A stretch of DNA of 7,061 bases from Gammaproteobacteria bacterium (GCA_028817755.1 JAPPPA010000186.1:1-7061); one strand, 5' to 3'; counted from the stretch's first letter, positions 1 to 5,737 are shown. The notes: generated by a model from the letters alone, not told the origin. Program-made: numbers and translations.

Positions 1-389
1 GTCCAAAACCAACGTACACGATGGCTAGTGCGATGGAACCAGTAATAGCAAAACTCTACACCCAAGAAGATCAGCGGTAGCGTCCACGCGTTTACCGGAA
101 TGTCGAATAGACGGTTTGAATAGAACCACGCCACGGCAGCACCGGTAAACAAAGTATGAGCGATGATTTCAAAGACTTGATAGCTGCCACCCAAGGACAG
201 GTTCGCCACAATTTCTTTGAAATCAAATTGGCTCCACATGCGGTGATTGGGGCCACGGCGTTTACGCACATGTCGCTCCATCGCAAAGCCGATTAGAAAT
301 AACGGCGTGCAGCCAATCAGGATCACCTGCTTCCAATCAATGTCGGCGCCAAAAATTTCTGTTAGTACATTCAGTAGTTCGTTAAACAT
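1..389 (-). CDS. Sterol desaturase / fatty acid hydroxylase family protein, N-terminal part (cut by window edge)
   Basis: An open frame runs leftward from an ATG at 389-387 off the window edge without a stop, giving 129 residues. Hydrophobic stretches at about residues 21-37, 72-90 and 101-118 look like membrane helices. The last visible part reads GVEFCYYWFHRTSHRVRWFW, containing the first histidine cluster HRTSH (HxxxH, residues 119-123) expected of the PF04116 membrane di-iron desaturase/hydroxylase family; the later HxxHH clusters lie outside the window. A GGAG Shine-Dalgarno sits 8 nt before the ATG. Family members act in the inner membrane, hydroxylating or desaturating lipids and sterols with O2; the substrate cannot be told here. 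It is divergent from the AraC-family gene, so shared regulation is plausible. The family call is fairly sure; the specific function is unknown. Confidence 0.82.
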   Translation of the reverse strand, partial: MFNELLNVLTEIFGADIDWKQVILIGCTPLFLIGFAMERHVRKRRGPNHRMWSQFDFKEIVANLSLGGSYQVFEIIAHTLFTGAAVAWFYSNRLFDIPVNAWTLPLIFLGVEFCYYWFHRTSHRVRWFW

Positions 390-453
390 GGCTCTATCTC
401 CAAGAGGCCTTCGCCCACTTTCGTTTATTTGATGGAAGCCATTTTGCGGATAT

Positions 454-474
454 CTGTCAGCTAAATATTGACAG
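454..474. promoter_or_regulatory. Inverted repeat CTGTCA-N9-TGACAG in the divergent intergenic region (possible operator)
   Basis: CTGTCA at 454-459 and TGACAG at 469-474 are perfect inverted arms separated by 9 bp, spanning 21 bp. The site lies midway between the divergent desaturase-family and AraC-family genes and overlaps the TTGACA hexamer at 468-473. That position would suit an operator controlling one or both genes, perhaps bound by the adjacent regulator. Arms of only 6 bp can arise by chance, so this is tentative. Confidence 0.3.
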
Positions 475-496
475 CGACGGACTGCCTTTTGACAAT
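468..496 (+). promoter_or_regulatory. Putative sigma-70 promoter of the AraC-family gene
   Basis: TTGACA (468-473) is a perfect -35 hexamer, followed after exactly 17 bp by GACAAT (491-496), a 4/6 match to the -10 consensus. Transcription would begin near 502-504, that is at or just before the ATG at 504, so the mRNA could be leaderless or nearly so. This agrees with the absence of a convincing Shine-Dalgarno before 504. A second TTGACA at 489-494 lies 21 bp downstream of the first. Confidence 0.4.
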
Positions 497-503
497 ATCA
501 GAC

Positions 504-1520
504 ATGACCGCATCAACCCCACTACAAGGTGTGGTGCCCGTTACCTATGTAAACCTCTTGTATGAGTACCTAGGTAAGCAAGGCATTAACGCTGATGAAC
601 TGCTTGGCCCAGCGCCTATAGCAGAGCACGGCATTGGGCGTTATCCGGTGACCGAATGGAAAGCGTTACTGGAAACAGCTGCCAGTGCGATTGACGACCC
701 ACTACTGAGCCTGCATATCGGCAGCACCATTTCACCCAAACACCTAGGCGTGTTGGGTTACGTGTTACTGGCTTGCGGCACACTCGGCGGCGCCTTGCAG
801 CGGATGGAGCAATACCACCAGCTGATTTATGACGTAAACCCGATGCGCATTGAATTGGGGCAAGACTGCATTGAGCTGGTATGGGGCCAAGCTATGGGGC
901 GCCCCGGTGCCTTGGTGGATGAAACCGGCGTTGCGGCCTTAGTGCATTTTTGCCGCGATATTGTCGACCAACCAAACTACAACCCCATTCGCGTCGACTT
1001 TATTAATGCCAAGCCCAGTAACCTTGCCGACTACGAAGCTTGGTTTGGTTGCCCTGTTAGTTTTGAGCGTAAAGAAACGCGTGTAGCGGTACACCCCAGC
1101 GCGCTAGCTATTCCATTACGTAGCGCCGACACCGCACTCATACACATTCTGCAACAGCAGGCGGATGCGCTGCTGGCGGAGTTACCGCAGCAAGACAAAG
1201 CACATTGCATGGCTGTACGAAAACACATTACCGAACAGTTGCGGGAAGGCGAACCCAGCGCCGAAACCACCGCCGAAGCGATGTTTATTACTAGCCGAAC
1301 CCTACACCGCAAACTCGCAGCAGAAGGCAGTAGCTTTAGAGAGCTACTACAAGAAACCCGCCAGCAACTCGCACAAGACTATCTGCGTGACCGCCGCCTA
1401 CAACTCAGCGAAATCACACAATTATTAGGTTATTCGGAACAAAGTGCCTTAAGTCGTGCCTTTAAAGGGTGGACAGGTTTGACACCGGCTCAGTACCGCA
1501 AGCAAGCCTATGTAACATAG
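504..1520 (+). CDS. AraC-family transcriptional regulator (OruR/VirS type, PF12625 + HTH_18)
   Basis: A 338-residue DNA-binding regulator. Residues about 8-190 match the arabinose-binding-like sensor domain (PF12625) found in OruR, ArgR-type and mycobacterial VirS regulators, opening with VPVTYVNLLYEYLGKQGI. The C-terminus carries two helix-turn-helix units: roughly residues 252-275 (ETTAEAMFITSRTLHRKLAA) and 300-332, which contains GYSEQSALSRAFKGWTG followed by LTPAQYR, the typical AraC signature. Length is normal for this class. I prefer the ATG at 504; an in-frame TTG at 468 would add 12 residues but coincides with the putative -35 hexamer and adds nothing conserved. It sits between a divergent desaturase-family gene and the SDR operon, so it is the obvious candidate local regulator. 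Members of this class usually respond to small hydrophobic or amino-acid-like ligands; the ligand here is unknown. Confidence 0.93.
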   Translation: MTASTPLQGVVPVTYVNLLYEYLGKQGINADELLGPAPIAEHGIGRYPVTEWKALLETAASAIDDPLLSLHIGSTISPKHLGVLGYVLLACGTLGGALQRMEQYHQLIYDVNPMRIELGQDCIELVWGQAMGRPGALVDETGVAALVHFCRDIVDQPNYNPIRVDFINAKPSNLADYEAWFGCPVSFERKETRVAVHPSALAIPLRSADTALIHILQQQADALLAELPQQDKAHCMAVRKHITEQLREGEPSAETTAEAMFITSRTLHRKLAAEGSSFRELLQETRQQLAQDYLRDRRLQLSEITQLLGYSEQSALSRAFKGWTGLTPAQYRKQAYVT

Positions 1521-1522
1521 CA

Positions 1523-1542
1523 AAATGTACAGGTGTACACTT
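1523..1542. promoter_or_regulatory. 20-bp palindrome with two TGTACA half-sites upstream of the SDR gene
   Basis: The element is AArTGTACA-GG-TGTACAyTT, symmetric in 16 of 20 positions with only the third pair in from each end (A1525/C1540) and the central GG breaking symmetry. TGTACA occurs at 1526-1531 and 1534-1539. It begins 2 bp after the AraC-family stop codon and overlaps the likely -35 region of the SDR promoter, a placement typical of a repressor or activator operator. A 2-nt centre and the lack of a following T-run argue against a terminator. The binding protein is unknown; the AraC protein next door or an unlinked dimeric regulator are both possible. Confidence 0.5.
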
Positions 1543-1553
1543 AAACCCATAAT
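1526..1553 (+). promoter_or_regulatory. Putative promoter of the SDR-SRPBCC unit
   Basis: CATAAT at 1548-1553 matches 5 of 6 positions of the -10 consensus. With a 16-bp spacer the -35 would be TGTACA (1526-1531; 4/6), which is the left half of the palindrome. Transcription would start near 1560, leaving a 5' leader of about 12 nt. A weak -35 embedded in an operator-like palindrome would suit a regulated promoter. Confidence 0.4.
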
Positions 1554-1571
1554 TAACACGGCACAGAACAA

Positions 1572-2360
1572 ATGACTTTTAATCTGAAACAACGTTACGG
1601 CCAAACCGCGATGGTAACTGGCGCCTCCTCTGGTATCGGCAAAGCCTTTGCCCAAACTTTGGCGGCAGAAGGCATGAACCTCGTTATTGTGGCGCGTCGC
1701 GAGGCAGCGCTTGTAGAGCTAGCCACCGAGCTACAAGAAGCTCACGGCGTTCAAGTGGTATGTATTCCACAAGACCTTACGGCACTTGATGCAGCTGACA
1801 ACTTAGCCGCTGCACTGACTGAACAAAGCATCGACGTAGACTTACTGATTAACAACGCCGGTGTTGGTACGCATGGTCGTTTTGAAGAATTAGATCTAGA
1901 TCGCGAAAAAGCCATGATCCAGCTGAACTGCCAGCTGCCTGTGGCCTTGGCGCACAAGCTCATACCGGGCATGAAAGAACGTGGCCGCGGCGGCATCGTG
2001 ATGCTTGCATCTGTTGCTGGCCAAATGCCTGTGCCTTACATGGCGGCTTACTCTGCCAGCAAAGCCTTTATGCGCTTCTTTAGCGAAAGCCTTTGGGGTG
2101 AACTACGTGGCACGGGCGTGGATATCGTGTCGATTTCACCGGGCGATACCGCCACTGAATTCCGCCAAACTGCGGACCTCAACAACAAATTCCCGATTCC
2201 TCCACGCACTGCGCAAGACGTGGTCAACACCAGTCTTAAAGCGCTCGGCAAAAAGACGTCTGTGGTGGATGGCATCATGAATAAACTTACCGCGTGGTGG
2301 GCAAGCTGGGCACCGCGTAAACTACTCATTCTAATGAATGGCAAGCTCTGGAAAGTTTAA
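1572..2360 (+). CDS. Short-chain dehydrogenase/reductase (classical SDR)
   Basis: A 262-residue cytoplasmic NAD(P)-dependent oxidoreductase of the classical SDR family. The cofactor loop TGASSGIG is at residues 16-23, the acidic DL after beta-4 at 68-69, NNAG at 94-97, and the catalytic tetrad is complete: Asn119, Ser147, Tyr160 and Lys164 (YSASK). The arginine pair after beta-2 (VARRE, about 40-44) suggests a preference for NADP(H). The C-terminal tail, rich in Trp and basic residues (AWWASWAPRK), could contact a membrane or hydrophobic substrate. The ATG at 1572 is chosen because the next in-frame ATG (1611) falls inside the first beta strand; there is no strong Shine-Dalgarno. It is followed 10 bp later by the SRPBCC gene, probably in one transcript. 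Expected reaction is alcohol/ketone interconversion; the substrate is unknown, but the monooxygenase nearby suggests a lipid or steroid-like compound. Confidence 0.93.
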   Translation: MTFNLKQRYGQTAMVTGASSGIGKAFAQTLAAEGMNLVIVARREAALVELATELQEAHGVQVVCIPQDLTALDAADNLAAALTEQSIDVDLLINNAGVGTHGRFEELDLDREKAMIQLNCQLPVALAHKLIPGMKERGRGGIVMLASVAGQMPVPYMAAYSASKAFMRFFSESLWGELRGTGVDIVSISPGDTATEFRQTADLNNKFPIPPRTAQDVVNTSLKALGKKTSVVDGIMNKLTAWWASWAPRKLLILMNGKLWKV

Positions 2361-2370
2361 GGTAGATCCG

Positions 2371-2805
2371 ATGCCCCAACTGCTTCAACCCTTCACGGTA
2401 AACGTGAGCCAAAATTTTAATGTACCGGCTGCGGATGTGTTCGCGATTCTGGCTGACCACAATCAGCTAAAACGTGTATTTGGCATTCCAGTAAAACGCA
2501 TTAAAGATGGCGACAAGGATCCAAACGGTGTCGGCTCAGTACGCCGACTTGGGCCACCACCGTTCGGCATTCAAGAAACCGTGACCGCGGTTGAAGCCAA
2601 CAAGCGCATTGACTACATCATCACTAAGTTTGGCGGCCCCGTTATGAACCATAACGGCAGCCAAACCTTTAGTGAAAAAGGCAGTGGCTCTGAGCTGCAT
2701 TGGCAGATTAACTTCTCGTCACTGCCTGGCCTAGGCAATGCGGTGGCTAAAGGTTTAGAAACCGCGCTAAAGCGCGGCCTGAAGAACCTGAGCTATCAGC
2801 TTTGA
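2371..2805 (+). CDS. SRPBCC (START/polyketide-cyclase-like) family protein
   Basis: A 144-residue single-domain protein of the SRPBCC helix-grip fold (PF10604-like). The opening VSQNFNVPAADVFAILADH is the family's first strand and helix; the middle has GVGSVRRL and the ETVTAVEANKRIDY strand pair; residues about 125-142 form the long C-terminal helix lining the ligand cavity. The fold binds hydrophobic ligands in a deep pocket, and members serve as lipid carriers, cyclases or hydrolases; no catalytic residue can be assigned. I chose the ATG at 2371 because AAGG (2359-2362) lies 8 nt upstream and the conserved domain begins soon after. An in-frame ATG at 2338 would overlap the SDR gene and add 11 unconserved residues. 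Its stop is 4 bp from the stop of the convergent hydrolase. Confidence 0.85.
   Translation: MPQLLQPFTVNVSQNFNVPAADVFAILADHNQLKRVFGIPVKRIKDGDKDPNGVGSVRRLGPPPFGIQETVTAVEANKRIDYIITKFGGPVMNHNGSQTFSEKGSGSELHWQINFSSLPGLGNAVAKGLETALKRGLKNLSYQL
2757..2777 (-). terminator. Probable intrinsic terminator of the minus-strand cluster, inside the SRPBCC coding end
   Basis: Read on the minus strand, CCGCGC (2777-2772), loop TTTA, GCGCGG (2767-2762) forms a perfect six-GC-pair stem followed directly by TTTCT (2761-2757); two flanking G-U pairs can extend it. It lies 33-53 nt past the stand-alone hydrolase stop. On the plus strand the same hairpin is followed by CCTGAAG, not a T-run, so it fits minus-strand termination. 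The T-tract is imperfect, hence moderate confidence. Confidence 0.45.
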
Positions 2806-2809
2806 TTTT

Positions 2810-3682
2810 TCAGCCCTGCTGCTGAATAAAGCTATTAACCTGCCCTGCCAACAACTCCGGCTGGCTTAGTGGCAGCCAATGCCCACCAGTTACCGACACC
2901 CGCTGCAACTGGCGCACAAATACCGGCAAGTCGTCATAGGTGCTGGGTGATAAAAAACGGTCTTGCTGCGGCACAATCAACAACACCGGCACAGTCACTT
3001 TAAATGGCTGCGGCTTAAATAAGCTCGGCAATATATTGGCGCGATAGAGCTGCATGCCGTTAATAGCATCTGCCTTCTGCGTGGGCCGTTTTTTTACCGG
3101 CTTGCCTTCTAACCAGCTCACCACTTTGAACCAATGCCCCGCTAAACCAAGGCGCCATGGAAACGGGCCGAGTAAGGGAATATGGAAGGCAAAGGTGTAC
3201 CAAGACATCAGCAATTGCTTGATCACGGCCCATAAGTTTTTCGGCGTTGGGCGGCTGAGCTTGCGGCGCATTAAGTGCCCGGCGTAATCCAAGCCGGGGC
3301 CAGAAATGCTGGTATAACTAGCAATACGCTTGGCAATATAGGGCTGATTCACAAAATACCAACTCTGCACCGAACCCCAGTCATGCCCTACCAAGTGAAC
3401 CTTCTCATTCGGCGCTAAAGCATCTAACACCGCTACAAAATCAGCGGCTAGCTTTTGATGTTTGTAATCACGCACGCGCGATGGAATATCTGACTCGCCA
3501 ATACCGCGCACGTCATAAGTAATCAGGTGGTATTGATCTCGCAACTCCGCGATAACGCCATCCCAAACCGTTTGATCATCTGGATAGCCGTGAATCAGCA
3601 CCACCGTGGGTTTGTTTTCAGCCGGATACTCCCGCACTGAGAGACGAACGTTTTCATCCCCATGAACAATATTTTTTTTCAT
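2810..3682 (-). CDS. Alpha/beta fold hydrolase, epoxide hydrolase-like (Asp nucleophile)
   Basis: A 290-residue alpha/beta hydrolase. Visible elements are the oxyanion motif HGYPDDQ (His31-Gly32), DVRGIGES (57-64), the nucleophile elbow GHDWGS with Asp101, the acid Asp241 in QQDRF, and the base His268 in GGHW. An aspartate nucleophile followed by Trp is typical of epoxide hydrolases and haloalkane dehalogenases, not Ser esterases. Cap-domain Tyr162 (SWY) and Tyr213 (LYRAN) are candidate ring-opening tyrosines (inference). The ATG at 3682 is preferred: the frame stays open upstream to a GTG at 3829, but those 49 codons span a terminator and a structured region and lack family features. No strong Shine-Dalgarno is seen. 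It is a paralogue of the N-terminal half of the neighbouring fusion, sharing long motifs at the same residue numbers. Its stop faces the SRPBCC stop at 4 bp. Confidence 0.9.
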   Translation of the reverse strand: MKKNIVHGDENVRLSVREYPAENKPTVVLIHGYPDDQTVWDGVIAELRDQYHLITYDVRGIGESDIPSRVRDYKHQKLAADFVAVLDALAPNEKVHLVGHDWGSVQSWYFVNQPYIAKRIASYTSISGPGLDYAGHLMRRKLSRPTPKNLWAVIKQLLMSWYTFAFHIPLLGPFPWRLGLAGHWFKVVSWLEGKPVKKRPTQKADAINGMQLYRANILPSLFKPQPFKVTVPVLLIVPQQDRFLSPSTYDDLPVFVRQLQRVSVTGGHWLPLSQPELLAGQVNSFIQQQG

Positions 3683-3710
3683 AGTCACAGTATGCCTAAT
3701 CAGCAAACAT

Positions 3711-3736
3711 AAAAAAGGGGCCACAAACGTGACCCC
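3711..3736 (-). terminator. Rho-independent terminator between the two hydrolase genes
   Basis: Read on the minus strand the RNA is GGGGUCAC-GUUU-GUGGCCCC followed by six U. The stem is 8 bp with one U-G wobble, the loop is 4 nt, and the U-run (3716-3711) follows at once. On the plus strand the wobble becomes a C-A mismatch and no T-run follows, so the element is oriented to stop minus-strand transcription. It lies about 100 nt after the fusion gene stop and 28 nt before the ATG of the stand-alone hydrolase, so it either ends the upstream transcript or attenuates the downstream gene. Confidence 0.85.
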
Positions 3737-3744
3737 AACAGTTT

Positions 3745-3811
3745 GGACAGCGCGGTATTCACTTAGCTTTGGAAGGAGGAATCTAGGAACACCGTCAACG
3801 CTATGCTGTCC
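3745..3811 (-). ncRNA. Candidate structured RNA element in the 3836/3682 intergenic region
   Basis: On the minus strand, GGACAGC (3811-3805) pairs with GCUGUCC (3751-3745), and inside it CGGUGUUC (3794-3787) pairs with GAAUACCG (3760-3753), all 8 positions including one G-U. A 10-nt/1-nt asymmetric internal loop separates the stems, and a 26-nt apical region carries UUCCUCCUUCC. The intrinsic terminator follows 9 nt later. The G-U would be an A-C mismatch on the other strand, which supports a minus-strand RNA. It does not match any riboswitch class I recognise. It could be a 3'-UTR structure, a leader/attenuator of the downstream hydrolase, or a 3'-derived small RNA. Confidence 0.4.
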
Positions 3812-3835
3812 TCCCGAGAGAACTATCACATCTGC

Positions 3836-5725
3836 CTACGCGGCCTTTACTCCAGGGTTTTGATAACCCAAGTTTTCAGCCAATAACGCCAAGGCTTTTT
3901 CGGTATCGCCCTCGTCCACCGGGTCGTACCAAGGGTTAAAGAATGCTAGGTGCTTCTTAGCCAAGTACCCTACCGATGGCAGCTGCCCCTGTTTGGCTTG
4001 ACGCGACCATTCACGCCACACCCAAGGGCGAAACACGCTGGGCTTTTTACCGGCAAATTGTGGGTCTTGCGCCATGATATTGGCGGCACCGTCTGCCCAA
4101 AGGCCAATAATCACCGGGAACACAATGGCACTGAGGTAGTAGCGCGAGATATAAGTGCCACCTAAGTGTCGATAGACATCAAACGCCACCGAGCGGTGTT
4201 CGATTTCTTCCGCACCATGCCACTTCAACATATCTAGCAAGGTTGGGTCCGCGCCCTGCTGCTGCCAGATTTGATTTTCCACAATGTATTCGCCCAATAC
4301 GCAGGTCATATGCTCAATCGTGGCGACTAAACCTAGCCGTAAGATCAACCATTGCCGCTCAAACGCTTTCGGCACTTTGTAACCAAAAGGCTGATCGGCG
4401 CCGACTTTCTTAAGCACCCATTCAATCTTGCTAGTGACTTGCTCGGTTTGAATACCATGCGCCTGCAAATAGTCCTCGGTGGCACTGCTATGTGCCTGTG
4501 CATGCTGGGCTTCTTGGCGCACAAAGGCTTTCACATCTTGGCGCAGTTTTTCGTCGCTAATATGCGGTAACGCCTTGTTGAAGAGACGACAGAACCAAAA
4601 CTCACCGGCTGGCAACAGCAGATTAATTTCATTGACAAAGTGGCTAGTGAAAGGCTGCTCAGGAATCCACTCTAACGGCGTGTTTTGCCAGTCGTAGCTC
4701 ACCTTACGCGGGGTAATATCGTAATGCGTGGTGGAGCCGGTGGCTTCTTGCTTAAACGGGCCCCAAAATGAGGCTGCTTGTAGCCGCTGTTTGGCTCGAT
4801 CGTCCACTGATACTTTGGCTTTTTTCCACACGGTGGAGCGCTCGCTACACCCTTTTTCCACAAAACCAATAAACTCCGCCACCGACTTTGCCACTTGTTT
4901 AGGGCTACTCATTGGCGTCCAGTGCCCACCTGGCAAATCGCGCCGCCAACAGTTAGGCGCCCAATACACACAAGCTTGCGCCATCTCTTGAGTCACAAAG
5001 TGGTCGTCTTCCGGCATCAATAACTGCACCGGCACTTCGGTAAAGCGGCGTCTAGGTTTACTCAGCCGTAGCAAGACATTGGCGCGATAAAGCTTGATAC
5101 CCAATAAACCATCACTGGTTTGCGTAGGACTCTTTTCGCTATCTACGCCTTCAATATGTTTCAGCAAACGCGGCCACGCACGGCCAACCACGCCGCGCCA
5201 CGCCAACTCGCCTAGGGCGGGAATATGAAACGCGGCCACGTACCAAGAGTGCAGCAACTGCGAAACGCCATTGCCAATTTGCGACGGCCGTAACTGGTCT
5301 CGCGCCCAAAAACCGATATGGTCCAAGCTGGGGCCAGAAATAGTGCTGTAAGACGCAATCCGATCCGTAGCGCCCTCTCCAGTGACCACTTCCCAACTCT
5401 GAATGGAACCCCAATCGTGCGCCAGCACATGCACTGGTGTTGAGGCACTCAGTTGGTTAATCACGGCATGGAAGTCCGCCGCCAAGCATTCCAATTTGTA
5501 CGCCGACTGCGAACGCGGTTTATCCGACTCACCAGCACCACGCACGTCATAACTAATAACGCGGAACTGTTTATGCAGGGCTTCAGCTACACCGTTCCAA
5601 ACATTCTGGTTGTCAGGATAACCATGCACCAACAGTACGGTTGGCACATCGGCTTTCGGCCATTCGCGCGCGGCTAAATTAACACCGCCGTGGCCGCTAA
5701 TGCTGTGTTCAATATAGTTACTCAT
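3836..5725 (-). CDS. Fusion protein: alpha/beta hydrolase + PF10118 ferritin-like metal-dependent hydrolase
   Basis: A 629-residue two-domain protein. Residues 1-290 are an epoxide-hydrolase-like alpha/beta hydrolase: HGYPDNQ (34-40), DVRGAGES (60-67), nucleophile Asp104 in AHDWGS, acid Asp241 in EDDHF, base His268 in GGHW, cap Tyr162 and Tyr213. A polar linker (about 291-320) leads to a COG3687/PF10118 domain (about 321-625) with a di-iron-like ligand pattern: Glu375, Glu405-x-x-His408 (EAQH), Glu471-His472, and Glu507-x-x-His510 within GAEEIEHRS. A hydrophobic stretch at 531-547 is probably a core or membrane-contacting helix. PF10118 proteins are usually stand-alone at around 300 residues; their reaction is poorly defined. 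There is no frame break at the junction, so the fusion looks genuine. It starts 10 bp after the monooxygenase stop with AGGAG overlapping that stop, so translation is likely coupled. Joint action on the same lipid-like substrate is inferred. Confidence 0.9.
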   Translation of the reverse strand: MSNYIEHSISGHGGVNLAAREWPKADVPTVLLVHGYPDNQNVWNGVAEALHKQFRVISYDVRGAGESDKPRSQSAYKLECLAADFHAVINQLSASTPVHVLAHDWGSIQSWEVVTGEGATDRIASYSTISGPSLDHIGFWARDQLRPSQIGNGVSQLLHSWYVAAFHIPALGELAWRGVVGRAWPRLLKHIEGVDSEKSPTQTSDGLLGIKLYRANVLLRLSKPRRRFTEVPVQLLMPEDDHFVTQEMAQACVYWAPNCWRRDLPGGHWTPMSSPKQVAKSVAEFIGFVEKGCSERSTVWKKAKVSVDDRAKQRLQAASFWGPFKQEATGSTTHYDITPRKVSYDWQNTPLEWIPEQPFTSHFVNEINLLLPAGEFWFCRLFNKALPHISDEKLRQDVKAFVRQEAQHAQAHSSATEDYLQAHGIQTEQVTSKIEWVLKKVGADQPFGYKVPKAFERQWLILRLGLVATIEHMTCVLGEYIVENQIWQQQGADPTLLDMLKWHGAEEIEHRSVAFDVYRHLGGTYISRYYLSAIVFPVIIGLWADGAANIMAQDPQFAGKKPSVFRPWVWREWSRQAKQGQLPSVGYLAKKHLAFFNPWYDPVDEGDTEKALALLAENLGYQNPGVKAA

Positions 5726-5732
5726 GACTCCG

Positions 5733-5737
5733 CTCCT
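5733..5737 (-). promoter_or_regulatory. Shine-Dalgarno AGGAG overlapping the monooxygenase stop codon
   Basis: On the minus strand the monooxygenase TAG stop runs straight into AGGAG, 7 nt before the fusion gene ATG (5725). A second GGAG is only 2 nt from the ATG, too close for normal use. The overlap decides the ATG at 5725 as start and implies that ribosomes finishing the monooxygenase can initiate on the fusion gene. Confidence 0.7.

Noticed and set aside
92..286. 64-residue minus-strand frame inside the desaturase-family gene
   Set aside because: It is out of frame with the desaturase-family protein, which explains the region with family motifs.
468..503. TTG start at 468 adding 12 residues to the AraC-family protein
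   Set aside because: It coincides with a perfect -35 hexamer, has no Shine-Dalgarno, and the added residues are outside the conserved domain; ATG at 504 is favoured.
1031..1312. 93-residue minus-strand frame inside the AraC-family gene
   Set aside because: Cys/Ser/Ala-rich shadow of the real plus-strand frame with no family resemblance and no start signal.
2338..2370. ATG at 2338 as the SRPBCC start, overlapping the SDR gene
   Set aside because: AAGG sits at proper spacing before the ATG at 2371, and the extra 11 residues precede the conserved first strand.
2809..2826. Hairpin TTCAGC-CCTGCT-GCTGAA at the convergence of the two stop codons as a bidirectional terminator
   Set aside because: The 6-bp stem is only half G/C and no T-run follows it on either strand, so it is too weak to call.
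3771..3781. GGAAGGAGGAA on the plus strand as a ribosome binding site
   Set aside because: No plausible plus-strand gene follows; downstream lies the 3' end of the minus-strand fusion gene. It is better explained as the complement of the pyrimidine-rich loop.
3745..3836. Glycine riboswitch suggested by CTCTCGGGAG and GGACAGC on the minus strand
   Set aside because: The required GGAGAG arm and CGCCGAAGG core are not in the proper order or present; only short words match.
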